From contig CAMWKB010000006.1 of the NCBI GenBank assembly GCA_947174705.1, positions 1 through 55,088 on the forward strand: a stretch of 55,088 nucleotides of DNA. The letters are read 5' to 3'. A program made the position numbers and the translations under genes. Shown one piece after another: positions 31,228-39,690 of this stretch (positions are counted from its first letter, which is position 1; each line of letters begins with the position of its first letter). The notes beneath the pieces are model-generated. The model was not told where the DNA came from, made no database searches, and saw nothing but the letters and a program-made list of their open reading frames with translations. This DNA is from an uncultured Lachnospiraceae bacterium (GTDB taxonomy: Bacteria; Bacillota; Clostridia; Lachnospirales; Lachnospiraceae).

Positions 31228-33567
31228 ATGATAATCGATGATGAAAATTATAAGGAACAGCCCATTGGCGCAAAGGCGAGAAATCTCTTTAAACTGCGGG
31301 AAAACGGCTTTAACGTCCCGCCGTTTTTCTGCGTTTTAGGGGATGAAAAATGTGATCCGGAGAGATGTGCGTCTGATTTTTTCGGGGAGGACAAGCTCGT
31401 TTCGGTGCGCTCGTCGGCGAGTGCTGAGGACGGCGCAAGTGTGTCGTATGCAGGACAATTCCACACGGAGCTGGAGATTCGCATGAATGAGATCAATTCA
31501 GCTGTGGAACGCGTATGCTCCGTGCCGAAAAGCAAAGGGTTTTTCGAATACTGCAAAACGAATGGGATCGCTCCCGAAGAAATCACTGTCTGTGCCATTG
31601 TCCAGGAAATGATATCCGCCGATCTGTCGGGAGTGATCTTCACCGCAAATCCGCAAGGTATCCTAAATGAAACAGTAGCGGTCATCGGAAGCGGAACGGG
31701 CGACAATGTAGTCGAGGACAAATCCCCGACGAGCACATATTACTACAACACCACGGACGGGCTCTATTACAGCGAACAGACGGAGAATTCTCCGAAGATA
31801 TCCGAAACTGTTCTTAAAGAGCTTGTTGAGGTCTCGGAGAAAATAAAAAATCTTTTCGGGCATGAGTGCGACATTGAGTTCGCGATAAAAAACGACGAGA
31901 TCTTTATTCTGCAGGCGCGTCCGATAACCTCGCTGAAATGCGGTTCTCCGATCGTTCTCGACAACAGCAACATCGTCGAAAGCTATCCGGGAATTACGCT
32001 GCCGCTTACGCAGAGTTTTATCCGCACGGCATATTACCGCGTTTTCCGCTCCGTTCTGCTTCGTTTGACGCATGAGCCGAAAACCGTTGCCATGATCGAC
32101 GACATTCTCCGAAACATGGTAGACGCGGCGAGCGGACGGATATACTACCGTATCAGCAATTGGTATGATGTTATTTTGTTCCTGCCGTTCAGCCGGAAAA
32201 TAATCCCCGTGTGGCAGGAAATGCTTGGCGTGAAGAACAAAAATGTAACGTCTCACCTTAACCGTAAGATCGGCTTGGTAACTCACGTTAAGGTCACACT
32301 GTCGTTTGTTTGGCTGATACTCGCGTGTCCGAGGCTAATGGAGAAGCTAGACGTTGAGTTTAAGGAAATGATACGTTTTTTCAAGTCCGTTGATCTTAAT
32401 TCCGCGGGAGCGGAGGAGATACTTTCGCATTATCGGAACATTCTTGACAAGGTTACAGCAAAGTGGGATCTGACCTTGGTGAACGATATGTACACGTTCA
32501 TTTTCACGGGGCTGTTGAAATCCCGGTTAAAATCTGATCCCGCAGAAGCCAATCGCCTTATTTCGGGGCTTAACGGAATAGAGAGCATGAAGCCCGTGAC
32601 AGAGCTTGTAAAGCTTTCGCGGCTTGCAAAAGAGAGCGGCGAGCTTTCGCGGCTTGAGAGAATACATAACGCAGCGGATTTCCGCGCGTACATGAAAAAC
32701 GGCAAGCTCGCGCAAAGGCTCGCAGCGTACATCGAGCATTACGGAGATCGCAACGCTGAGGAACTCAAGCTCGAAAGCCTGACGTTCCGCACGAACCCCG
32801 AGCTTCTAGCTCAAAAGATCGTTCAATACGCGGGAGCGGGCGCGGAAGTACCAAACGGCTTCGAACAAAAAACTGAGCCGAAGGGCTTGTGCAAAGCATT
32901 CGCGAAAAGGGCGGCAGTCGGGATAAAGAACCGCGAAAAGTCCCGATTGAACCGTTCGAGACTTTACGGAATGATGCGTTCGATGATGCTTAAGGTCGGC
33001 GAGGAGCTTAGCGCCGTAGATGTGATCTCTGCGCCGCGTGACATTTTTTATCTTGAATATTCTGAGGTCGAAACGGCGGTGAAAAGCGGAAAGGATATGC
33101 GAAGCCTCGTTGAACAGCGCCGCGAGATGTATCGGCGCTTTGAAAAGCTCCCCGCGTACACACGATTGATCTTCGCGGAAAAGGTCTTTGACAGAGCTCC
33201 GAAAAATGTCGACGGACCGGAAACGAAACGAACCACAAACACGCTTGAGGGCACGCCGTGCTCTATGGGAAAAGCGCGGGGTGAGGTGATCGTTATCACC
33301 GATCCGACCTCAAGTCACGACACAGTGGGAAAGATAATCGTCGCTAAAATGACCGATCCGGGCTGGGTCTTTCTCATCGTTGGCGCGGCGGGAATAATCA
33401 CGGAAAAGGGCTCGCTGTTGTCTCACACGGCGATAATTTCGCGGGAACTGAAAAAGCCTGCGGTCGTCGGGGTTGACGGCGCGGCGAGTATCCTCAGAAA
33501 CGGCGATACGGTCGAGGTCGACGGAGCTTCGGGGCGGATAACGGTGATAGAGAGGTGTTTGAAATGA
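31228..33567 (+). CDS. PEP-synthase/rifampin-phosphotransferase-like dikinase
   Basis: 779 residues. The N-terminal ATP-grasp domain (1-235) has S-V-R-S-S-A-S-A-E-D (Arg61), G-V-I-F-T-A-N-P and the closing Q-A-R-P-I-T. A long middle region (240-690) is unlike known substrate domains. The C-terminal swivelling domain carries the phospho-His in S-L-L-S-H-T-A-I-I (His733). The PEP/pyruvate barrel of PpsA and PpdK is absent. This plan equals rifampin phosphotransferase, which moves a phosphate from ATP to an alcohol. It probably phosphorylates a small molecule or lipid alcohol in this pathway. It starts two bases after the UbiA stop and overlaps the next gene (ATGA). Confidence 0.8.
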   Translation: MIIDDENYKEQPIGAKARNLFKLRENGFNVPPFFCVLGDEKCDPERCASDFFGEDKLVSVRSSASAEDGASVSYAGQFHTELEIRMNEINSAVERVCSVPKSKGFFEYCKTNGIAPEEITVCAIVQEMISADLSGVIFTANPQGILNETVAVIGSGTGDNVVEDKSPTSTYYYNTTDGLYYSEQTENSPKISETVLKELVEVSEKIKNLFGHECDIEFAIKNDEIFILQARPITSLKCGSPIVLDNSNIVESYPGITLPLTQSFIRTAYYRVFRSVLLRLTHEPKTVAMIDDILRNMVDAASGRIYYRISNWYDVILFLPFSRKIIPVWQEMLGVKNKNVTSHLNRKIGLVTHVKVTLSFVWLILACPRLMEKLDVEFKEMIRFFKSVDLNSAGAEEILSHYRNILDKVTAKWDLTLVNDMYTFIFTGLLKSRLKSDPAEANRLISGLNGIESMKPVTELVKLSRLAKESGELSRLERIHNAADFRAYMKNGKLAQRLAAYIEHYGDRNAEELKLESLTFRTNPELLAQKIVQYAGAGAEVPNGFEQKTEPKGLCKAFAKRAAVGIKNREKSRLNRSRLYGMMRSMMLKVGEELSAVDVISAPRDIFYLEYSEVETAVKSGKDMRSLVEQRREMYRRFEKLPAYTRLIFAEKVFDRAPKNVDGPETKRTTNTLEGTPCSMGKARGEVIVITDPTSSHDTVGKIIVAKMTDPGWVFLIVGAAGIITEKGSLLSHTAIISRELKKPAVVGVDGAASILRNGDTVEVDGASGRITVIERCLK

Positions 33568-34646
33568 GCTTAACGGCAGTCGTTATTGACGGCGGTGACA
33601 AAAAAAGAACGCGTGATTTTCTCGCGCTCCCAAGAAGAATTTATTCGGCAGACGAGCTCATGCAAAGTCCCGCGGACGAGCTTGCGCTCTTGAACGGCAC
33701 ACATACCCTGAGCCGATATTTTACCGTTACGCCTATCCTGATCTACCGCGGGAACCGTGCTGTAAGCCGTGCTGCAGTCACGCTCTACCCGAATGACAAC
33801 ACCGCATATGTCGGCTTTTTCGAGAGCGAAAACGACAGCGAAGCTGCAGCGCTTCTGTTTAAAACAGCGGGTGAAATAGCCGCAAAAAACGGCTGCGTAA
33901 AACTGACGGGACCCGTTGACTGTTCTTTTTGGATAAAGTACAGACTGAAAACCAACCGCTTCGGTTCGCCTTATACCGGTGAGCCCTACAACAAGGAGTA
34001 TTACGCCGATTTGTGGTATGAAAACGGATTTGAGGTGATCAAGCGTTATTCCTCAAATCACTACAAGATCGTGGAGAATGACGACGGCTGTGAAAAATAC
34101 GCCGCGCGGCTCGCGGAAAGGCTGAACGAGGGTTACACGATCAAATGTCCCGATAACGGGACATTTGACAAGACGCTGCGAGAGGTATATTCTTTGCTGA
34201 TAGATCTGTACAGTAATTTTCCGGTGTACAAGCGTATAACAGAGGAGGAGTTTTGCCGGATGTATGGTTACCTGCGGCATATTCTTAATTACAGCATGGT
34301 GAAAATGGCGTATTTTGATGGAGCGCCCGTGGGATTTTTCATTTCCGTACCAAATTTCGGAAACCGCGTTTACGGCAGACTTGATCCGCTGAAAATGCTC
34401 CGAATTCTCTTGGAAAAACGCAAGCCGCGTTCTTATGTAATGCTCTATATGGGGGTTGATAATAAACACCTCGGTTTGGGAAGGGCGCTTGCCGAAGCCG
34501 TCCGCGAGGAGCTGAAAACGCAATGTGTACCGTCCATCGGAGCACTTATTCGTGAGGGCAGCTACAGCAAGAGTTATATGGTTCAGTTCAGAGATTTTGA
34601 ATATGAGTACGTTCTTCTTGAAAAAACGATAGGTGAAGGCTTTTAA
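33564..34646 (+). CDS. GNAT-fold acyltransferase-like protein (YghO type)
   Basis: 360 residues. The N-terminal half shows R-D-F-L-A-L-P-R-R-I-Y near residue 17, then L-T-G-P-V-D-C-S-F-W and a P-Y-N-K-E-Y-Y-A-D-L-W segment. These resemble YghO-like proteins, which occur near lipid genes in other bacteria. The C-terminal half is a GNAT domain with M-G-V-D-N-K-H-L-G-L-G-R-A-L (acyl-CoA loop). It may acylate the amine made by the decarboxylase or another intermediate. It is the last gene of the operon. The acyl donor and acceptor cannot be read from sequence. Confidence 0.65.
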   Translation: MSLTAVVIDGGDKKRTRDFLALPRRIYSADELMQSPADELALLNGTHTLSRYFTVTPILIYRGNRAVSRAAVTLYPNDNTAYVGFFESENDSEAAALLFKTAGEIAAKNGCVKLTGPVDCSFWIKYRLKTNRFGSPYTGEPYNKEYYADLWYENGFEVIKRYSSNHYKIVENDDGCEKYAARLAERLNEGYTIKCPDNGTFDKTLREVYSLLIDLYSNFPVYKRITEEEFCRMYGYLRHILNYSMVKMAYFDGAPVGFFISVPNFGNRVYGRLDPLKMLRILLEKRKPRSYVMLYMGVDNKHLGLGRALAEAVREELKTQCVPSIGALIREGSYSKSYMVQFRDFEYEYVLLEKTIGEGF

Positions 34647-34739
34647 GATCGCGTTCCCACATATGAATTGATACTTGCCAACGGCTTCTTTGACTGATCT
34701 TTGGACTCTTATGATACGCTCATGGGTTCAATCTTACAC

Positions 34740-34785
34740 AAAAAAAATATTGACCTTAAAACCTCAAAAGCCTTTAAAGTCAATA
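34740..34785 (-). terminator. Terminator of tRNA-Thr (minus strand)
   Basis: On the minus strand TATTGAC...GTCAATA (34785-34779 and 34754-34748) forms a hairpin, extended by weaker A-T pairs, and is followed by eight T. It lies inside the island next to the tRNA, so the element supplied a new terminator to the tRNA it invaded. 34647-34739 shows nothing else. Confidence 0.75.
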
Positions 34786-34791
34786 CTTGCG

Positions 34792-34864
34792 AGCTGCTGA
34801 CGGGAATCGGACCCGTGACCTCCGCACTACCAATGCGACGCACTACCGACTGTGCTACAGCAGC
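34792..34864 (-). tRNA. tRNA-Thr (anticodon GGT)
   Basis: A complete cloverleaf on the minus strand. Acceptor GCTGCTG/CAGCAGC is perfect, the D-stem is GCAC/GTGC, the anticodon stem TCGCA/TGCGG holds loop TTGGTAG with anticodon GGT, and the T-arm is ACGGG-TCCGATT-CCCGT. The discriminator is T and no CCA is encoded. Its 3' half is duplicated at 27239-27275, marking it as the island's attachment site. Its function is preserved. Confidence 0.93.
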
Positions 34865-34905
34865 TTATTACCTGATAAACAACTATTTGCTGTTTACCGA
34901 TGTGT

Positions 34906-34935
34906 ATTGTATCATATGTTATTTTACTTTGTCAA
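34906..34935 (-). promoter_or_regulatory. Promoter of tRNA-Thr
   Basis: On the minus strand TTGACA (34935-34930), 18 bases, TACAAT (34911-34906), with the tRNA 42 bases downstream. The rest of 34936-35102 is very AT-rich and shows two TTTTGTATAA copies, possibly part of the promoter of the divergent EAL-HDOD gene. Confidence 0.75.
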
Positions 34936-35102
34936 TATATTTAATGTTCTCTTTTGCATAAATACCAAAAATCGTTAGGAAAATTTTGTATAATTTTTGT
35001 ATAATTTTTAACAAAAAATCTATCAATATTTTAGAAAATATAGTATTATTAAATAGTAGTAAAATATAAATCTATCTTTGATACTTGATAGGAGAAGAAA
35101 TT

Positions 35103-36323
35103 ATGCTTGCAACATTAGTACCATTATTTGATGAAAATATGGCGGTAAGCGCCTATTCTTTATTTGCACAGAAGTCAAATTATCTTTTGAATCCAAGATT
35201 TCTTGGAACAGGAAGCAATGACGGAGCTACGAATATAGCAGGGCTTGAGATTATTGAGAGTATGGGAATTGAAACCTTGTCAAACGATAAGGAGGTCTTT
35301 GTAGAAGTGAATAATATTTCTGTTTTTGCAGATATTAGCTCACTATGCAGTGCGCCTCATGACAGAATAGTTCTTTTGGCGGATCAGAGCATTACTCCGG
35401 ACGCTATGTATGTGGCGCGTTTTAAGGAACTGAAGAAGATGGGGTATAGAATAGCTATAAGAAAACTCACTGATGAGAAAATTGAGGAATATCATGAGCT
35501 GTTGCTTCTGATGGAGTTTATACTGTTAGACCACAAGAAACATGATATGGATAAGACAAAGCAATATTTTAGCAGTGCTTATCCTGATATGAAGCTGTGT
35601 GCCGTAAACGTTGATTCGAAGGAAGAATTTGACGAGCTTAAGGCAAGCGGGGGATATACGCTTTACGAAGGTGATTTTTTCAGGCTGCCTGTTACCAAAG
35701 GGGAAGAGGAGGTAACGCCTCTTAAGGTGAATTATATAAATCTTCTTAATATGGTTAACGACAGTGATTTTGAGTTAACGAAGGCGGCTGATGTCATCGG
35801 CAGGGATACGGCGCTTGTTATTTCATTGCTGAAAATGGTAAACAGAATGGCTGTGAATTCAGAGATAACGTCAATCAGACACGCGGCTGCCATGCTTGGA
35901 CAGAAGGAACTTAGAAAGTGGATTAACACTGCTGTTACCAATGAGCTGTGTGCCGATAAGCCTAATGAGGTAACAAGAATCTCACTGCTCAGGGCTAAAT
36001 TTGCAGAGAATCTGGCTCCGACATTTGGTATGGAAGTACATTCTTCGGAACTGTTCCTTATGGGTCTTTTCTCGGTAATCGATCTGATTCTTGGAAAACC
36101 TATGAAAGAAGCTCTGGAGATGGTTAAGCTGTCAAAGAGTATCAATGAAGCGCTTGTTGACAACAAGGGCGAGTTTGCACCTGTGCTTGATTTCATAATT
36201 CATTACGAGAGGGCTTCATGGCAGGAAGTTTCAAGGCAGATGCTGCTTTTAAAAATTGATATAGACAGTGTTTATGATGCTTATATAAAATCGCTTAAGT
36301 GGTATCGCGATCTGTTTGAATAG
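35103..36323 (+). CDS. EAL-HDOD (YuxH-type) signalling protein
   Basis: 406 residues. The N-terminal half follows the EAL fold but lacks the E-A-L and other metal-binding residues, so it is unlikely to cleave cyclic-di-GMP. The C-terminal half is an HDOD domain (about 200-400): L-L-N-M-V-N, then A-A-D-V-I-G-R-D and S-L-L-K-M-V-N...S-I-R-H-A-A-A-M-L-G. Such proteins act as c-di-GMP receptors or signalling scaffolds. ATG 35103 has AGGAG nine bases upstream. It is monocistronic with a hairpin after the stop. Confidence 0.85.
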   Translation: MLATLVPLFDENMAVSAYSLFAQKSNYLLNPRFLGTGSNDGATNIAGLEIIESMGIETLSNDKEVFVEVNNISVFADISSLCSAPHDRIVLLADQSITPDAMYVARFKELKKMGYRIAIRKLTDEKIEEYHELLLLMEFILLDHKKHDMDKTKQYFSSAYPDMKLCAVNVDSKEEFDELKASGGYTLYEGDFFRLPVTKGEEEVTPLKVNYINLLNMVNDSDFELTKAADVIGRDTALVISLLKMVNRMAVNSEITSIRHAAAMLGQKELRKWINTAVTNELCADKPNEVTRISLLRAKFAENLAPTFGMEVHSSELFLMGLFSVIDLILGKPMKEALEMVKLSKSINEALVDNKGEFAPVLDFIIHYERASWQEVSRQMLLLKIDIDSVYDAYIKSLKWYRDLFE

Positions 36324-36324
36324 A

Positions 36325-36344
36325 GTGAAAAATAAATTTTTCAC
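36325..36344. terminator. Short palindromic hairpin after the EAL-HDOD gene
   Basis: GTGAAAAAT and ATTTTTCAC are perfect complements with a two-base gap, three bases after the stop codon. There is no T-run beyond it on the plus strand, so it is a weak terminator at most. Confidence 0.4.
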
Positions 36345-36450
36345 CCTGGACAAAGCATGAGAGTTAGTAATAATCTTGGGAATGTGGCATATTAAATTAT
36401 ATATCATAATATATAATTTATTTATATAATGTATTAAGGAGGGTAGCATT

Positions 36451-37659
36451 ATGGCTAAAGAAATGATAGCAATGCTTCTTGCCGGCGGACAAGGCTCCCG
36501 TCTGTATGCGCTGACAGAAAAGCTTGCGAAACCAGCAGTACCATTTGGCGGGAAATACCGTATTATCGATTTTCCGCTGTCTAACTGTGTCAATTCCGGA
36601 ATTGATACGGTTGGTATTTTAACTCAGTATCAGCCGCTGGTGCTGAATGAGTATATAGGAAACGGACAGCCTTGGGATTTGGACCGTCTCTACGGGGGTG
36701 TACATGTTCTGCCGCCTTATCAGAAGGCAAGCGGTTCGGATTGGTATAAAGGAACCGCCAATGCAATTTATCAAAATCTTTCATTTATTGAAAGATATGA
36801 CCCTGAGTACGTTATAATACTTTCAGGTGACCAGATCTGTAAACAGGACTACAGTGATTTCCTTAGATTCCATAAGGAAAAAGATGCGGAGTTCAGCGTG
36901 GCGGTTATGGAAGTGCCTTGGGAAGAAGCACCGCGTTTCGGCCTTATGGTTGCTGATGAAAACGACAGAATTACAGAGTTTCAGGAGAAACCGAAGAATC
37001 CTAAGTCTAATCTGGCTTCTATGGGTATTTATATTTTTAACTGGGATATTTTAAAGAAGTATCTTGAGGAAGATGAAGCAGATCCGAATTCTGAGAACGA
37101 TTTCGGTAATAACATTATTCCTAATTTGTTAAGAGATAACCGTAAAATGTATGCTTACCACTTCAGCGGATACTGGAAGGATGTAGGAACCATTTCTTCT
37201 TTATGGGAAGCTAATATGGAGGTTCTTGACCCTGAACACAGCGGAATCAATCTGTTTGATGAAGATTGGAAGATATACAGCCGCAAGAGCGCTCTTACCG
37301 GACACAAGGTAAGTGCAGGCGCTATAGTAGAGAATTCTATGGTTACCGACGGATGTAGTATAAAAGGAACTGTAAAACATTCAATTCTTTTTGAAGGGGT
37401 TAAAGTAGAACAGGGCGCAATTATAGAGGATGCCGTTATTATGGGTAATTCCGTAGTTAAGAGAGGCGCTGTTGTTAAGCACTGTATTGTTGCCGAGAAT
37501 GTAACCATTGGTGAAAATGCCGTAGTAGGCGAGATGCCAACCGGTGATGAAAACAATGTTGCAACTATCGGAGCAGGGATTACTATTGGCGACAATGCCA
37601 AAGTAGGTCCTAAAGCCATGGTAAATAAAAATGTGGAAGGCGGTGAAGAACAATGGTAA
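36451..37659 (+). CDS. glgC: Glucose-1-phosphate adenylyltransferase, catalytic subunit
   Basis: 402 residues. [10 protein letters not shown] is the nucleotide-binding start, followed by [25 protein letters not shown] is the catalytic Asp site, F-Q-E-K-P the glucose-1-phosphate Lys, and the C-terminal left-handed beta-helix follows. It makes ADP-glucose, the committed step of glycogen synthesis. AAGGAGG precedes the ATG. It overlaps glgD by seven bases, so the two subunits are made together. Confidence 0.95.
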   Translation: MAKEMIAMLLAGGQGSRLYALTEKLAKPAVPFGGKYRIIDFPLSNCVNSGIDTVGILTQYQPLVLNEYIGNGQPWDLDRLYGGVHVLPPYQKASGSDWYKGTANAIYQNLSFIERYDPEYVIILSGDQICKQDYSDFLRFHKEKDAEFSVAVMEVPWEEAPRFGLMVADENDRITEFQEKPKNPKSNLASMGIYIFNWDILKKYLEEDEADPNSENDFGNNIIPNLLRDNRKMYAYHFSGYWKDVGTISSLWEANMEVLDPEHSGINLFDEDWKIYSRKSALTGHKVSAGAIVENSMVTDGCSIKGTVKHSILFEGVKVEQGAIIEDAVIMGNSVVKRGAVVKHCIVAENVTIGENAVVGEMPTGDENNVATIGAGITIGDNAKVGPKAMVNKNVEGGEEQW

Positions 37660-38795
37660 ATTCTAATACGAGTGCCCTTGGCATTATTTTCCCAAATAGC
37701 TATGATATGCTGATTCCGGAACTGGTCAATGTGCGCCTGATGGCTTCCATTCCGTTTGCCAGCCGTTATCGTTTGATTGATTTTATTTTATCCAGCATGA
37801 CTCATAGTGATATTGGAAATGTTTCCATAATGGTAAATAATAATTATCATTCCCTGATGGATCATCTCGGCTCAGGCCGTGAATGGGATTTGGTACGTAA
37901 AAACGGCGGATTGCATATCTTCCCTCCTTTTGCAGAGAAGGCATCCAAACAATATACCGGACGTGTTGATGCATTAGCGGGTATTCTGGACTTTATAAGG
38001 GACCAGAAAGAGAAATATGTTGTTCTGACAGATACTAATGTTGCAATTAATTTTGATTTTAAGGCTATGATTCAGGCACATATTGAGAGCGGCGCGGATG
38101 TTACCATTGCATATAACGAGCAGGAAATCCCTAAGGGATTCATGAAATCCGGACCTAAGGATAAGTGTTTATATTATACCCTTGATATTGAGGACGGCAG
38201 GATAAATAAGATTTATCTTAACTCCAAAGAGGCGGGCGTGAAGAACCTTTCCATGAATTTATATGTTGTTGAGCGTGAATTGTTAATAAACCTGATTGAG
38301 GCAGCAGCAATTCAGGGACATGTTTATTTTGAACGCGACGTTTTGATGCCGATACTTAACAAGATGAATATACGTGGATATAAGTATGATGGATATATAG
38401 CCCGCATTACGGATATGAAGAGTTACTTTGATGAGAATATGAAGCTGCTGGATGATTACAACCTTGAAGCTCTTTTCTCAAGGGCTCCGATTTATACCAA
38501 GCTTCATGGCGGTGACCCGACCAGATATCTTGAGGATGCTAAGGTAAGCGAGGTTATGGCTGCCGATGGCTGCGTTATCGAAGGTAATGTAGAAAACAGT
38601 ATTCTTTTCCGTGGTGTAAAAATTGCAAAAGGAGCAACAGTCAAGAATTGTATCCTGATGCAGGGCACCGTTGTAGAACCGGGAGCTGAAATTGAATATT
38701 TGGTTACAGACAAAAATGTTACCGTTTCAGCCGGAAAAGCAATGAAAGGAACGGATTCGTTCCCTGTGTATATCGGCAAATTCCAGACCGTATAG
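37653..38795 (+). CDS. glgD: GlgD subunit of glucose-1-phosphate adenylyltransferase
   Basis: 380 residues, homologous to GlgC ([14 protein letters not shown] near residue 37, beta-helix at the end). The catalytic start is altered: no L-A-G-G-x-G-S-R-L, and the D-T-N-V site replaces G-D-Q-I. This is the regulatory, non-catalytic subunit of Firmicutes, which forms a heterotetramer with GlgC and raises its activity. The glycogen synthase and phosphorylase genes are not in this window. Confidence 0.93.
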   Translation: MVNSNTSALGIIFPNSYDMLIPELVNVRLMASIPFASRYRLIDFILSSMTHSDIGNVSIMVNNNYHSLMDHLGSGREWDLVRKNGGLHIFPPFAEKASKQYTGRVDALAGILDFIRDQKEKYVVLTDTNVAINFDFKAMIQAHIESGADVTIAYNEQEIPKGFMKSGPKDKCLYYTLDIEDGRINKIYLNSKEAGVKNLSMNLYVVERELLINLIEAAAIQGHVYFERDVLMPILNKMNIRGYKYDGYIARITDMKSYFDENMKLLDDYNLEALFSRAPIYTKLHGGDPTRYLEDAKVSEVMAADGCVIEGNVENSILFRGVKIAKGATVKNCILMQGTVVEPGAEIEYLVTDKNVTVSAGKAMKGTDSFPVYIGKFQTV

Positions 38796-38833
38796 AAATT
38801 TACGGTGTGGCGTGAATTATATTGTAATGATTA

Positions 38834-38867
38834 AGGGGCTGCCGCGTTTTGTTGATGCGGCGCCCCT
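38834..38867. terminator. GC-rich hairpin between glgD and greA
   Basis: AGGGGC-T-GCCGC (38834-38845) pairs with GCGGC-GCCCCT (38857-38867) with one bulged T. The next bases are AATTAATT, not a T-run. It probably ends the glgCD transcript and protects its 3' end. The octamer ATTGTAAT flanks it on both sides (38821-38828 and 38873-38880). Confidence 0.55.
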
Positions 38868-38899
38868 AATTAATTGTAATAATTTAAGGAGCAGACGAA

Positions 38900-39403
38900 A
38901 TGAACAATGAATTGACGCAGAAAGATATTGAAAAAATGCGGGAAGAGATAGAGTATCGTAAGATTGTGGTGAGGCAGGAGGCCTTAGCGGATGTGAAAGA
39001 AGCAAGGGCGCACGGAGATTTAAGTGAAAACTTTGAGTACCATGCGGCTAAAAAAGTCAAGAATCAGAATGAAAGCCGTATCCGCTACTTGGAGAGAATG
39101 ATAAAGACGGCTGTAATTGTTTCGGACGAGTCGGCAGAGGATGAAGTAGGTATGAATAATACGGTTGAAGTCTTTTTTGAGGAAGATGGCATAACCGAAA
39201 AATACAAACTTGTCACCACAGTGCGCGGTAATTCGCTTGAAGGATTGATTAGCACAGAATCACCGCTCGGCAAAGCCTTACTGGGTCATAAGGTCGGTGA
39301 CAGGGTCTATGTTGAAGTTAATTCCGGATATGGATATCATGTCACTATTAAATCCATTGAAAACACCACAGACGACGGCAGTGACAAGATAAGAAGCTTT
39401 TAA
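38900..39403 (+). CDS. greA: Transcript cleavage factor GreA
   Basis: 167 residues: an N-terminal coiled coil (about 1-75) with A-R-A-H-G-D-L-S-E-N-F-E-Y at its tip, where the acidic D and E reach the polymerase active site, then a C-terminal FKBP-like domain (E-S-P-L-G-K-A-L-L-G-H-K-V-G-D is the signature). It rescues backtracked RNA polymerase. AAGGAGC precedes the ATG. The large inverted repeat starts ten bases after the stop. Confidence 0.93.
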   Translation: MNNELTQKDIEKMREEIEYRKIVVRQEALADVKEARAHGDLSENFEYHAAKKVKNQNESRIRYLERMIKTAVIVSDESAEDEVGMNNTVEVFFEEDGITEKYKLVTTVRGNSLEGLISTESPLGKALLGHKVGDRVYVEVNSGYGYHVTIKSIENTTDDGSDKIRSF

Positions 39404-39412
39404 GCTTATCAA

Positions 39413-39582
39413 GGACAAATGCCGAACGGCCGGGCAGCTATATGTTACTGGGTTGGGGGCCTTTGAAAACGCCGGACCTTAGACCGCGTATTGTGCGGTC
39501 TTAGTTCCGCTGTGTTTTCAGCGGAGCGAGAGCGTCCCCCATCACAGTAACATATAGCTGCCCGGCCGTTCGGCATTTGTCC
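39413..39582. repeat. Large inverted repeat with branched interior
   Basis: Arms 39413-39450 and 39545-39582 are exact 38-bp reverse complements, and five more G-C pairs (39455-39459 with 39536-39540) extend the stem across a mismatched bulge. The 76-base interior contains two own hairpins, AGACCGC/GCGGTCT (39481-39501) and TCCGCTG/CAGCGGA (39506-39525). There is no T-run at either end and no open frame. It would fold as a cruciform DNA or a three-way-branched RNA. It lies between greA and the P-ATPase gene. Confidence 0.85.
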
Positions 39583-39690
39583 CCCAATCTTCAACAAAAC
39601 ATCATGCATATCTTTTTTTGAACAAGCATATTGTATAGAAACAGCAATGTGTGACAAGCTGTTAGGAACTGCTTGGGGAGGAAAATGGTT

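Larger units (their letters stand above)
27239..34828. mobile_element. Genomic island integrated at the 3' end of tRNA-Thr
   Basis: The island is bounded by two exact 37-bp copies (27239-27275 and 34792-34828) of the 3' end of tRNA-Thr. The intact tRNA lies at the right. The interior has a seven-gene operon with clearly higher GC (for example 38 of the 60 bases 28381-28440 are G or C) and codon choice (many GCG, CGC, CTC) unlike the AT-rich genes on both sides. This is the classic signature of tyrosine-recombinase integration into a tRNA gene. No integrase, relaxase or replication gene is present, so the element is degenerate or was moved by enzymes supplied elsewhere. Confidence 0.85.

Noticed and set aside
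32430-33299. Several long minus-strand frames opposite the dikinase gene
   Set aside because: They arise from the GC-rich codon use of the real gene on the plus strand and lack start sites and known motifs.
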